Shown here one piece after another: positions 7,704 to 15,218 of a DNA stretch of 15,247 nt. Location: contig DIPE01000086.1 in the NCBI GenBank assembly GCA_002427015.1, positions 36,782 through 52,028 of the forward strand, read 5' to 3'. Position 1 is the stretch's first letter; each line of letters opens with the position of its first letter. The notes beneath the pieces are model-generated. The model had not been told where the DNA came from and did no database searches. It worked only from the letters and a program-made list of their open reading frames with translations. The position numbers were made by a program, and so were the translations under genes. The DNA is from Firmicutes bacterium UBA5496. Its GTDB lineage: Bacteria > Bacillota > Proteinivoracia > UBA4975.

Positions 7704-9104
7704 TTACTTGGATAGTTTTCTGTGGAGAAACTGTCCTGAACCCTTTTCCCCCAAAAATTCGCCGTCTTCAACCAGAATATCGCCGCGGCGAATGGTCATG
7801 ACCGGCCATCCTTTAGGAGTAATTCCCTGGTAAATTGTATAGCCAATTCCATAATGGAGGGTTTCATCAGACAAAGTAACTTCCTTTTCAGGATCAACTA
7901 TGACCATGTCTGCATCGAAACCAACCTGGATGGCTCCCTTTTGGGGATAAAGGCCGAATGTTTTTGCGGGATTCAATGAAGTCATCCTCACCAGCTGATT
8001 CCAGGTGATGCGGCCTTTATTAATTCCTTCTGAAATAAGCAGGGCCAGCCTCTCCTCCACTCCGCAGGAGCCGCTGATGACCTTGGTGAAGTCCGGAATT
8101 ACCGAACCATCTTCGTTGACCTCCAGGTTCTGTTCCTTGATTTCTCTAGTAAAGGTGCAGTTGTCAGAGCCTATAATAGTAAGAGTTCCCTCAGCCAGGC
8201 CTTCCCAGAGCTTATTCAGGTCCTTTTCACTGCGCAAGGGCGGGCTCATCATATTCAGGTGGCCGTCAGCAGTCTGATATACTTCATCAGTAAGAGTCAG
8301 ATAATGGGGGCAGGTTTCAGCAGTTACCTTTATGCCGGCCTTCTGGGCATTATAAACAGCGTCCTTGGCTTCGCCGGTGGAAAGGTGGAAAATATAAACC
8401 GGACAATCCATGAACTTGGCGTAGGCGACAATGCGGTTAACTGCTTCCAGCTCGCAGATATTCGGTCTGGACAAGGGGAAAGCGCTCCAAGCCCGATTGC
8501 CTTCCTGGCACAGTTTTTCGGTGCAGTATTCTACCAGGGCATTGCTTTCGCAATGAAATCCCGGCATTGCGCCCTGAGCCTTCGCTTCGGCCATAACTTT
8601 CAAAATATCGTCATCCTCAATCATAACTCCGGATTTGCGGTAGGTCATAAAGAGTTTAAATGTAGGACAGCCATAGGCGACAATATCCTTGATTTCCTCA
8701 ATGATTTTGTCATTGGCTTCAACGAATTTAGCATGAATGCCGTAATCAACCACAGAAACCTTCATTTCTTCATGCCGCTCTTTGATTGCTTCCATTACTG
8801 ACTTGCCTTTTTTGGATTCAGAGAAATCCAGCATAGTCGTCACTCCGCCAAAGGCTGCACAGCGGCTGGCGGTATAGAAATCCAAGGTGTCATAAATGCC
8901 GTTTACGCCGGCATGAATATGGCAGTGGGGATCAATAATGCCTGGGAGAACATATTTCCCATTAGCGTCAATTACCCGTTTGGCGCTTTCAAGAATTCCC
9001 GTTTCCGAGATTGCAACAATTTTCGAATCCTTGATTGCTATGTCTGCTAAGTAGGACGAATCAGCGGTAATGACAGTGCCTCTTCTGATGATTAAATCAA
9101 ACAT
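7704..9104 (-). CDS. hydA: Second dihydropyrimidinase/hydantoinase paralogue
   Basis: This 466-residue cyclic amidohydrolase starts at the ATG at 9104, with GGAGGT eight bases upstream. Metal ligands are H60 and H62 (DPHCH), K150 (TFKLFMTY), H184 (GFHCES), H240 (IFHLSTGEA) and D314. The last motif reads GSDNCTF instead of the usual (T/S)DHC(T/P)F, so Asn replaces the conserved His right after the metal-binding Asp. Other family signs are intact: SPPLR and the C-terminal GADxVxxDP-like GFDADMVIVDP. It is clearly diverged from the hydantoinase at 6221 and so probably takes a different ring substrate. It faces that gene across the terminator at 7625 and is transcribed from its own promoter at 9205-9233, so it need not be co-regulated with the rest of the cluster. 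Confidence 0.92.
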   Translation of the reverse strand: MFDLIIRRGTVITADSSYLADIAIKDSKIVAISETGILESAKRVIDANGKYVLPGIIDPHCHIHAGVNGIYDTLDFYTASRCAAFGGVTTMLDFSESKKGKSVMEAIKERHEEMKVSVVDYGIHAKFVEANDKIIEEIKDIVAYGCPTFKLFMTYRKSGVMIEDDDILKVMAEAKAQGAMPGFHCESNALVEYCTEKLCQEGNRAWSAFPLSRPNICELEAVNRIVAYAKFMDCPVYIFHLSTGEAKDAVYNAQKAGIKVTAETCPHYLTLTDEVYQTADGHLNMMSPPLRSEKDLNKLWEGLAEGTLTIIGSDNCTFTREIKEQNLEVNEDGSVIPDFTKVISGSCGVEERLALLISEGINKGRITWNQLVRMTSLNPAKTFGLYPQKGAIQVGFDADMVIVDPEKEVTLSDETLHYGIGYTIYQGITPKGWPVMTIRRGDILVEDGEFLGEKGSGQFLHRKLSK

Positions 9105-9204
9105 CGACTTGACCTCCGTATTAGAATAATGTTGCAGCTGAAACTGGCTTTAGTATTAGAGTAAGGTCTATCACCTTCCAGCAAATCGCTGTATTTACAA
9201 CAAT

Positions 9205-9233
9205 ATTTTAAAGCTAAAACAAAAATTTGTCAA
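9205..9233 (-). promoter_or_regulatory. Sigma-A promoter of the second hydantoinase gene
   Basis: On the minus strand TTGACA (9228-9233) and TAAAAT (9205-9210) are separated by exactly 17 bases: a perfect -35 box and a -10 box with five of six consensus bases. Transcription would begin near 9198 and leave a leader of about 95 bases before the ATG at 9104. The leader contains a small AAGGT/ACCTT inverted repeat but no purine riboswitch that I can recognise. Confidence 0.85.
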
Positions 9234-9317
9234 GGTAACCGCCTCATTCTATTGTCTGCGGCCCCAAGGCAGATTATGTATATTAATTCTTGCCCGCCAG
9301 GATAACTATATTGTCAT

Positions 9318-9341
9318 AAAAAAACACCACACTGTGGTGTT
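9318..9341 (-). terminator. Rho-independent terminator of the RlpA-like gene
   Basis: Read on the minus strand, AACACCAC pairs with GTGGTGTT across a three-base loop and is followed by seven T. It lies 24 bases after the stop of the DUF348-RlpA gene. Confidence 0.9.
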
Positions 9342-9364
9342 ATGGGCTTTGGCCAGCAACATAT

Positions 9365-10336
9365 TTACTGAATGATCTCTATCCGCACCTTGCCGACTCC
9401 GTCAGCATACAGGCCGATTGCCTTGGCCGCTGCCGCCGAAAGGTCGATTATCCTGCCGGGGACAAAAGGCCCCCTGTCGTTAATTTCAACCACTACAGTC
9501 TTGCCTGTGGGCAGGTAGGTTACTTTCACCCTGGTGCCGAAGGGCAGGGTCTTGTGGGCGGCTGTAAATGCATACATGTCAAAGGGAACGCCGCTGGCCG
9601 TTCTCCTGCCGTGGAGTTCCGACCCGTAGAAAGAAGCGAGTCCTTCCACTGCGTCGCCGGTGGCGCCTCTGGAGACTGTAAGGGTCCCCTTCAGGATGAC
9701 GCCGGCAACAGGTTGAACAAGAATAGTCTCGCTGACTTTGCGCCGAGATACTTCTGCCCCGTCATGGCGGATGACTTCATAGGTAATCAGTTTGCTGCCG
9801 TCTATTGCCTGGATCTGCACCTTTTTTTTGCCCGCTGCAAGGGTGGGGTCGCTTTTATACACTGTCTTAGCAGCTATACACATTTCTTCGCTGACCAATT
9901 CAGTATCCACCCGGATGATTTCCACTGCCAACCCCTCTGTCAGCCTTTGCTCCAGGGGGCAGCTGAGCAAATCCCCCTCAACACTGATGCCTTGCTCTGC
10001 CAACAGCGCTGCCACGGTCCCCGCCCAGGAAATGACTGTCAGTTCCCGGTCATCCCCCTTAATGACAACATTTTTCCCCTTTTCAATAATAATGCAGTTG
10101 GACTGAGGTTCCATATCCAGTCCCGGGAAAACCCTTTCATAATCAGCATCCAGGGTAATATTAGCTTCAGCCAGAATATCCGCCACTAGTGTCTCGGTTG
10201 TAAAAACCTCCAGCTTCCCGGCCTCCGACAGAATTGTTACCAGCCGCGGTTGAGCCCCCACGGGATTGATGAAGACAAGGGCGAGGATAACCGCAAAAAC
10301 AGCGGCCTCAAGTAAACATTTTTTCTTGTCCTTCAT
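9365..10336 (-). CDS. Secreted DUF348-G5-RlpA-like cell-wall protein
   Basis: I take the ATG at 10336, which follows GGGGGTGAT; an in-frame TTG at 10351 would lie within that ribosome site. The 323-residue product has a basic N-terminus and a hydrophobic segment (about 7-28, ending VGAQP), so it is exported or membrane-anchored. Next come two DUF348-type ubiquitin-like repeats (about 31-75 and 86-128), a G5 domain (about 145-220) and a C-terminal RlpA-like double-psi beta-barrel (232-323). The barrel has GLASFYG, AAHKTLPFGTRV with H261, INDRGPF with D287, and IDLS; His and Asp correspond to the catalytic pair of RlpA lytic transglycosylases. It should act on peptidoglycan, as in YabE/Rpf-like proteins of Firmicutes. 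It has its own promoter and terminator and no evident link to the neighbouring catabolic genes. Confidence 0.9.
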   Translation of the reverse strand: MKDKKKCLLEAAVFAVILALVFINPVGAQPRLVTILSEAGKLEVFTTETLVADILAEANITLDADYERVFPGLDMEPQSNCIIIEKGKNVVIKGDDRELTVISWAGTVAALLAEQGISVEGDLLSCPLEQRLTEGLAVEIIRVDTELVSEEMCIAAKTVYKSDPTLAAGKKKVQIQAIDGSKLITYEVIRHDGAEVSRRKVSETILVQPVAGVILKGTLTVSRGATGDAVEGLASFYGSELHGRRTASGVPFDMYAFTAAHKTLPFGTRVKVTYLPTGKTVVVEINDRGPFVPGRIIDLSAAAAKAIGLYADGVGKVRIEIIQ

Positions 10337-10398
10337 CTTAATCACCCCCAAATTGGTAAGACTTGTGCTTACCTTGATCCCAAAATACCTTATATAGA

Positions 10399-10426
10399 AT
10401 TATATACTATATTAACAGGTTTTGAA
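10399..10426 (-). promoter_or_regulatory. Candidate promoter of the RlpA-like gene
   Basis: On the minus strand a perfect TATAAT (10399-10404) lies 16 bases after TTCAAA (10421-10426), which matches four of six consensus -35 bases. It is about 60 bases upstream of the chosen ATG at 10336, in AT-rich sequence. Confidence 0.65.
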
Positions 10427-10548
10427 GTTGGTAATTAGTGGATAGGCTGAACTTCCCCTGAACCAAGGGATCCTTCAGTCTTTCATAGGTTGGCATTTAC
10501 AGCAAGCCCGTTTAAATACCAGCTAGTATCTCCCTGGCAGGCAGAAAT

Positions 10549-10575
10549 AAACCTGCCGCTGTTATAGGCAGGTTT
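10549..10575 (-). terminator. Terminator of the CoA-disulfide reductase gene
   Basis: Perfect 9-base arms, 10549-10557 and 10567-10575 (AAACCTGCC/GGCAGGTTT), enclose a 9-base loop. On the minus strand the hairpin is followed by an interrupted T-run (TTTATTTCT). It starts 8 bases after the gene's stop. Confidence 0.78.
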
Positions 10576-10582
10576 AAAAGTT

Positions 10583-12220
10583 TTAGCCGATGATACTCAT
10601 GGTGTAGCCTAAATAGCCGCCGGTGAGATTGTATGCGTCAAATCCCTTCTGGATGAGGAAGCGGAAGCCCACATTTGCCCGATAGCCCACACGGCAATAG
10701 ATGACAACCTTTTTCTGGGGGTCAAGCTCCTGATAGCGCTTTCTCAACTGGTCCACAGGAATCAGGATTGCCCCCTCTACATGGCCTCTGTCATACTCTT
10801 CCTGAGTGCGGCAGTCGAGGATTGTTATATCTTCCCCTGTGCGCAATTCATCCAGCTGCCGGGGAGTAATAATCCGCCCTTCCTGCCTGATAACATTGCT
10901 GGCAATCATGCCCGCCATGATCACGGGATCCCTGGCAGAGCCAAAGGGAGGGGCATATGCCAGGTCGAGATTTTCCAGGTCGAAAACTGTGAGATTGGCA
11001 AAGATGGCTGTTGACAAGACGTCGATTCTCTTGTCGACACCTTCCCAGCCTACTATTTCCGCTCCCAGGATGAGGCCGCTATATTCCTCCACCACCAGCT
11101 TGCAGATCATCCATTTGGCCCCGGGATAATAGCCTGCATGATGAAGTGAGGGGCTGTAGCAGACAAAATATTTTCTGCCCAATTCCTTTGCCTGCCCCTC
11201 AGTAAGCCCTGTGCGGGCAAGGGTAATGTCGCAGGCCTTGATAATACTTGTACCCTGCACACCCTTAAACAGCAATTTGCCCCCGGCGGCGTTAGCGCCG
11301 GCGACCCGGCCCTGCTTGTTGGCGCTGCCGGCCAAGGGAATGCGGATCATCTTTTTGGATACCAGATGCAAAGATTCTACGATATCGCCCGCGGCGTAAA
11401 TGTCGGGATGGCTTGTCTGCATGGTAGCATCAACGATCAGGCCGCCACTTTCCCCAATTTGCAAGCCGGCATTTTTCGCCATTTCCAGCTGGGGTTTGCT
11501 GCCAATCGCCACTACCACCAAATCAGCTTTAACTCTAGCACCATTTGAAAGCTCGACTTCTTCCACCTTTGTATTCCCTTTGATTGCAGTTAGGGCTGCT
11601 CCCAGGATTACTTGTATCCCTTTTTCCTGCAAATGCCTCTCCAGAGGAATTGAAAATTCGGAATCAAAGCCTGCTGCCAGCTGGGGCGCCATTTCGACAA
11701 TTGTTGTTTTAATCCCACGCTTGAGCAAAGCTTCAGCGGTTTCCAGGCCGATAAACCCGCCCCCAACCACAATAGCAGATTTTACACCATCTAAGCCTTG
11801 TTTGACATTTACAGCTTCATCAACTGTAAATAAGTTATATACACCTGGCAATTGGATTCCAGGGAGCATAGGGCTCACAGGCTTGCTGCCCGGGGCCAGA
11901 ATCAGCTTATCATAGCCTTCCTTTTTTACGCCCTCTTCGTTTTGCACTTCAATTGCTTTTTCTTCAGGCAGAATCCTTAATACTTCATGCTCCAACCTTA
12001 CGTCGATATTAAACCTGTCTTTAAATAACTGCGCAGTAACCAGCAGAAGATTGTTCTTTTCCTTGATATCTCCTCCCACATAATAGGGGAGACCGCAGTT
12101 TGCAAAGGATACATAAGGCCCTTTTTCAAAGATGATGATTTCTGCCTTTTCATTAACCCGCCTTGCCTTCACTGCTGCTGACGCCCCTGCAGCTACTCCG
12201 CCCACAATAATTATTTTCAT
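10583..12220 (-). CDS. cdr: CoA-disulfide reductase/persulfide reductase with rhodanese domain
   Basis: The 545-residue flavoprotein starts at the ATG at 12220 after GGAGGG. It has an N-terminal FAD site (IIIVGGVAAGASAA), a single redox cysteine C42 in SFANCGLPYY, which marks the CoA-disulfide reductase group, a central NAD(P)H site (VVGGGFIGLETAE), and a second FAD motif (IYAAGDIVES). The dimerisation domain follows (about 325-445). A C-terminal rhodanese domain (about 455-545) has the sulfur-carrying C509 in YCRVGYRA. This fusion is known in NAD(P)H-dependent CoA-disulfide/persulfide reductases that reduce CoA disulfides, CoA persulfide or polysulfide, giving oxidative-stress defence or sulfur reduction. 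Both active cysteines are present, so the enzyme should be functional. It is a probable single-gene transcript, flanked by hairpins on both sides. Confidence 0.92.
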   Translation of the reverse strand: MKIIIVGGVAAGASAAVKARRVNEKAEIIIFEKGPYVSFANCGLPYYVGGDIKEKNNLLLVTAQLFKDRFNIDVRLEHEVLRILPEEKAIEVQNEEGVKKEGYDKLILAPGSKPVSPMLPGIQLPGVYNLFTVDEAVNVKQGLDGVKSAIVVGGGFIGLETAEALLKRGIKTTIVEMAPQLAAGFDSEFSIPLERHLQEKGIQVILGAALTAIKGNTKVEEVELSNGARVKADLVVVAIGSKPQLEMAKNAGLQIGESGGLIVDATMQTSHPDIYAAGDIVESLHLVSKKMIRIPLAGSANKQGRVAGANAAGGKLLFKGVQGTSIIKACDITLARTGLTEGQAKELGRKYFVCYSPSLHHAGYYPGAKWMICKLVVEEYSGLILGAEIVGWEGVDKRIDVLSTAIFANLTVFDLENLDLAYAPPFGSARDPVIMAGMIASNVIRQEGRIITPRQLDELRTGEDITILDCRTQEEYDRGHVEGAILIPVDQLRKRYQELDPQKKVVIYCRVGYRANVGFRFLIQKGFDAYNLTGGYLGYTMSIIG

Positions 12221-12250
12221 AAATTTTCCCTCCTTGCCTGGATTTATAAA

Positions 12251-12270
12251 GGGGGCCCGTTAAGGCCCCC
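12251..12270 (-). terminator. GC-rich hairpin downstream of the GntP gene
   Basis: GGGGGCC (12251-12257) and GGCCCCC (12264-12270) form a perfect 7-base stem with a 6-base loop. On the minus strand it is followed by CTTTATAAAT, giving a weak T-tail. It lies about 100 bases after the transporter's stop and 30 bases before the reductase start, so it probably ends transcripts from the transporter gene. Confidence 0.65.
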
Positions 12271-12319
12271 GAAAAACATGTACTCTTCCTGACCAGCTAA
12301 CCGTCCCAGCTCAATTCCT

Positions 12320-12350
12320 GCCTGAACACACTGTGACAGAGAGTTCAGGC
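12320..12350. repeat. Inverted repeat/hairpin in the GntP-reductase gap
   Basis: Perfect 8-base arms GCCTGAAC and GTTCAGGC flank 15 bases that themselves contain CTGT-G-ACAG. It is 23 bases after the transporter stop. Neither side has a T-run, so it may be a 3'-end stabilising structure or a regulatory site rather than a terminator. Confidence 0.5.
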
Positions 12351-12372
12351 AACTAAGGCAATTGTACCTGTC

Positions 12373-13719
12373 TTATAAACCAAAGGGTGTGGCCCAAACC
12401 AGTGATAACAGATAGGTTACGACTAATGAAACTACTGACATGATACCACATACAGCGGAATAAGTTTTAAAGCCGCCGGAAAGTTTCAGATTGGGCACTA
12501 ATGTGGATACCCAGAAGCCGCTGTCATTCATCCATCTGATAGCCATGGCGCCGCCAAAGGCCGCGCAGGCGAGATACAAGGGTGAGACGCCCAGGTTTGA
12601 AATGTTAGGAGCAATGAGGCTGGCCGCAGTAATCATGCCCACAGTTCCTGAGCCTTGCACTGCGCCAATAAGAGCTGCCACAATCCACACAAAGAGAAGA
12701 GGGCTGATGTTCCAGTTAGTCATCACGGCTGTAAGGGAAGCGCCGCTGCCGCTGGCATTGATAACTGCTGCGAAAGATCCGCCTGCGCCGGTAATCAAAA
12801 GGATTGTTCCCAGCACTGCCAGAGATTCAGTCAAGGATTTATTGGTCTTTTCTCTGCCAATGACAACCCAGGAAATAATAATGGCAACAATCGCGCCGGT
12901 CAAGAGGGCGATTACCCTGTTGGAGATGAATTGCACAAATGCAGGGGTTGCCTCGGCAAAAGCGTTATAAACAGTTCCAAACAGAATCATGATAATGGGG
13001 AGGATGATTGGAATTATTGAAAGAATAAAGCTTGGAAGTTTGACGTTTTCTTCTTTCTTTACTTCTTCTTGGACAGCTTGCTCTTCATCTTTTTCAGGAT
13101 CCCACTTGATTATCTTTTTGTCCAGCAATACTTTATAGATGTAATAAGTGAGAACCGCTGCAATAGCTCCAATAACTACTCCGACAACAAACATCTGACC
13201 GATAGGAATTCCCAAAATTTCCGCGCCGGCCAAAGGACCGGGGGTAGGCAAAATAAAGCAGTGGGCAATCCCTGCGCCTGCAACCAACGCTCCCAGATAA
13301 TAGGGCAAGGGATGGCGTGTAACTTTGCTTAATCCTTTAGCAATAGGGGAAACGATGACAAAGACCACGTCATAGAATACGGGGATAGAAGCCAGGAAAC
13401 CTGTTGCGGCCATTGCCCATGGAGTGTTTTCCTTCTTTTTGATCCCTTTGAGGAAGCCATTGGCAATTGATTCGACACCACCGTAATCTGCAACCAGCTT
13501 GCCAATCATGATGCCGAAGGCAATGGGCAAGCCAATCCCAGTCATCAAACCGCCAAAGCCTGCGGATATGGTGTTTACTGATTCAACTAGGCCCAAACCT
13601 GAAGCAATTCCCAGATACAGGGAGCCGACCACTAATCCTATGGCAGCGTTTAGTTTTAGATAAGCCATGAGAAATACCATTATTGCAACAGCAATAAGCA
13701 GATGCACCAATACTCCCAT
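12373..13719 (-). CDS. GntP-family transporter (gluconate:H+ symporter type)
   Basis: The 448-residue protein starts at the ATG at 13719 after GGGAGG and is strongly hydrophobic throughout, with about 12-14 predicted membrane segments. Family signs are the N-terminal GFGGLMTGIGLPIAFGIMIG stretch, the IPVFYDVVFVI motif (about 112-122), LPTPGPLAGAEILG, and the C-terminal GSGTVGMITAASLIAPN and MNDSGFWV segments. A charged cytoplasmic loop (about 200-226, KDEEQAVQEEVKKEE) splits the two halves. GntP proteins import gluconate, other sugar acids, hydroxy acids or serine-like compounds with protons. No sugar-acid kinase or dehydrogenase lies next to it here, so the substrate is unknown; use in the left-hand catabolic cluster is possible but unsupported. 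The gene lies between the C_GCAxxG_C_C pair and the reductase, all on the minus strand, with separate spacing. Confidence 0.92.
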   Translation of the reverse strand: MGVLVHLLIAVAIMVFLMAYLKLNAAIGLVVGSLYLGIASGLGLVESVNTISAGFGGLMTGIGLPIAFGIMIGKLVADYGGVESIANGFLKGIKKKENTPWAMAATGFLASIPVFYDVVFVIVSPIAKGLSKVTRHPLPYYLGALVAGAGIAHCFILPTPGPLAGAEILGIPIGQMFVVGVVIGAIAAVLTYYIYKVLLDKKIIKWDPEKDEEQAVQEEVKKEENVKLPSFILSIIPIILPIIMILFGTVYNAFAEATPAFVQFISNRVIALLTGAIVAIIISWVVIGREKTNKSLTESLAVLGTILLITGAGGSFAAVINASGSGASLTAVMTNWNISPLLFVWIVAALIGAVQGSGTVGMITAASLIAPNISNLGVSPLYLACAAFGGAMAIRWMNDSGFWVSTLVPNLKLSGGFKTYSAVCGIMSVVSLVVTYLLSLVWATPFGL

Positions 13720-13953
13720 GAATGTAAACCTCCCTTTTAATTAGATCCGATATTAATCCTGTCAAAATTTAAGATTATTGAGATATCATACTGCAGGAAA
13801 AATTTCAGGGCTTGGCCCCCGTACTCGTGCTCAGTAATAACCTTAGCCAAACAGACACCAGAGTAAAGGGGCCAATCAATCTTCTCAAAAGATTTCCCAG
13901 GCAATCAGTTGCCGCGGAGGCGGCCATTCAGGTCAGGAATGTTTTGTATTTTA

Positions 13954-13967
13954 ATGCCTTAAGGCAT
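13954..13967. repeat. Perfect 14-base palindrome after the C_GCAxxG_C_C genes
   Basis: ATGCCTTAAGGCAT is self-complementary without a loop and lies 14 bases after the minus-strand stop at 13981, in the 260-base gap before the transporter gene. Without a spacer or T-run it is not a convincing terminator, and it could be a protein-binding site. The rest of the gap (13720-13950) shows no clear promoter. It has TTGACA on the minus strand near 13766, with no matching -10 box. Confidence 0.35.
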
Positions 13968-13980
13968 CATCAGCAAAGAC

Positions 13981-14589
13981 CTAGGCTAAATTATGGTCTT
14001 TTTTAATTTGCTCCAGTGTCCTCGGATTCTCCAGCATGTCAAGGATGAAACCTACGGCGAGACCAGCTGTCCTGGAAATTGTGCATTTTCCCGGAGCCAG
14101 GCAGCCTCTTTCCTTTTCTTCTTTAGAAAAATCCGCTTTTGCTTCCGGATTCCATGAATCCCACCACTTGCCGAAGCGCTTCCAGGTCACACTTCTACAG
14201 GTCAAACCGCCATACTCTTCCAGGAACTTTTGGCCAATCGTCTTGGCCACATTGTCAAAAGCAATCCAGCGGTAATCTTTGTCTTCCAGTTGTTTATTCC
14301 GGCCAATGCCAGAGGCCAAGCTGATGGCAAAAGCCGCTCCCGTCAAGGCTCCGCAGTTGCCGCTGCCCATATTTCCATGTCCCCCGGAAAGGCCCACGAG
14401 ACATTTGAAGATTGCTTCTTCAGATTCCTTATCGGTAAGCTCGATTCCATATTCCCTTAATGTATCCACAACCGCCATGAAAGTTGACTGGGCGCAGCCC
14501 CAATATCTAGTAGTATTTTCATATCCCAGCTGTACTGCCCTGTCAATGCGTTCCTGCTTGCATCCTGAACAATCAAGCTTGCATCCCAT
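13981..14589 (-). CDS. C_GCAxxG_C_C family redox protein (second of tandem pair)
   Basis: I chose the ATG at 14589, which has AGGAGG eight bases upstream; a longer frame starting at 14652 overlaps the preceding gene and lacks a site. The 202-residue product opens with a cysteine cluster, MGCKLDCSGC (C3, C7, C10), then has the family cysteines: C32 (GCA), C79 (NCGALTG), C131, C163 and C169. The family is probably a membrane-associated or cofactor-binding redox protein found beside electron-transfer genes; its function is unproven. The CGAxxG stretch lies at the start of a hydrophobic helix (about 79-95). It follows its paralogue after 29 bases and is clearly co-transcribed. The extra N-terminal C-x3-C-x2-C group is absent from the paralogue and could bind a metal or cluster. 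Confidence 0.85.
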   Translation of the reverse strand: MGCKLDCSGCKQERIDRAVQLGYENTTRYWGCAQSTFMAVVDTLREYGIELTDKESEEAIFKCLVGLSGGHGNMGSGNCGALTGAAFAISLASGIGRNKQLEDKDYRWIAFDNVAKTIGQKFLEEYGGLTCRSVTWKRFGKWWDSWNPEAKADFSKEEKERGCLAPGKCTISRTAGLAVGFILDMLENPRTLEQIKKDHNLA

Positions 14590-14618
14590 CTGTATAACCT
14601 CCTTTGTATTTTTTGTTA

Positions 14619-15218
14619 TTAAAGGTCGATTTCGGGTTCGTGTTCTTTCCATACCCAGGATTGATCTTGAGGATTTTCGATTAGATCCCAGATTGTCTCC
14701 ACAGCATAACCTGCAGCCTTAGAGATGATGCAACCATTAGCATTTCTGCAGCCTTTCTTTTCGGCAACGGCAAACAATTCTTTATTCCGGCCGGGGAACT
14801 GGGAATCAAAGGCCATGCCAAAGCGCTTAAGGAGAATATCCCTGCAGATAATGGAGCCGAATTCCTGGACAAATTTATCGCCGACGCCATTTTTGACATT
14901 GTAATAGGAAATCCAGCGCTGCCACTTGCCGTTTTTCTCCTGCTCTTCGCTGCCGATTCCCACCGCCAAGCTGATGGCGGCGCTAGAACCCATAACCGCC
15001 CCGCAAGTGCCGATGTGCATATTGCCACAGCCGCCGGTTAAACCAATAAGCGCCTTGAAAATTTCATCCTGAACCTCTGGTGAAACAAGTTCTATGCCTT
15101 CCTCTCTCAGGGCATCCAGGGCTGCTGAAAAGGAACAGTGCGCGCAGCCTACCAGAGTTCCCTGATACTGAAATGCAAGTTCTTTAGCCCTCTGAATACA
15201 TCTCTCTTTGTTTTTCAC
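14619..15218 (-). CDS. C_GCAxxG_C_C family redox protein (first of tandem pair)
   Basis: The 199-residue protein starts at GTG 15218, with AGGAGG eight bases upstream. Its cysteines line up with those of the next gene: C25 (GCAHC), C72 (TCGAVMG), C125, C157 and C163, with extra C7, C28 and C64. Shared framework segments are GLTGGCGNM/GLSGGHGNM, the GDKFVQEF/GQKFLEEY region before C125, and GYAVETIWDLIENP at the end, so the two genes arose by tandem duplication. Function is unknown beyond a probable thiol or metal redox role. Upstream sequence to the window edge is AT-rich (TATTAT on the minus strand), too close to the ribosome site to be a confident promoter, so the operon may extend beyond the edge. 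Confidence 0.85.
   Translation of the reverse strand: MKNKERCIQRAKELAFQYQGTLVGCAHCSFSAALDALREEGIELVSPEVQDEIFKALIGLTGGCGNMHIGTCGAVMGSSAAISLAVGIGSEEQEKNGKWQRWISYYNVKNGVGDKFVQEFGSIICRDILLKRFGMAFDSQFPGRNKELFAVAEKKGCRNANGCIISKAAGYAVETIWDLIENPQDQSWVWKEHEPEIDL

Noticed and set aside
8259..8801. Plus-strand open frame of 180 codons inside the second hydantoinase gene
   Set aside because: It is antisense to a complete, conserved enzyme and shows no family signature.
9105..9204. Possible purine riboswitch in the leader of the second hydantoinase
   Set aside because: The leader has only a 5-base inverted repeat and lacks the conserved loops and three-way junction of purine riboswitches.
9554..10189. 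Plus-strand open frame of 211 codons opposite the RlpA-like gene
   Set aside because: The minus strand encodes recognisable DUF348, G5 and RlpA domains with a promoter and terminator, so this is a shadow frame.
14590..14652. N-terminal extension of the second C_GCAxxG_C_C protein
   Set aside because: It overlaps the end of the upstream gene in another frame and has no ribosome site, whereas the ATG at 14589 has AGGAGG at ideal spacing.
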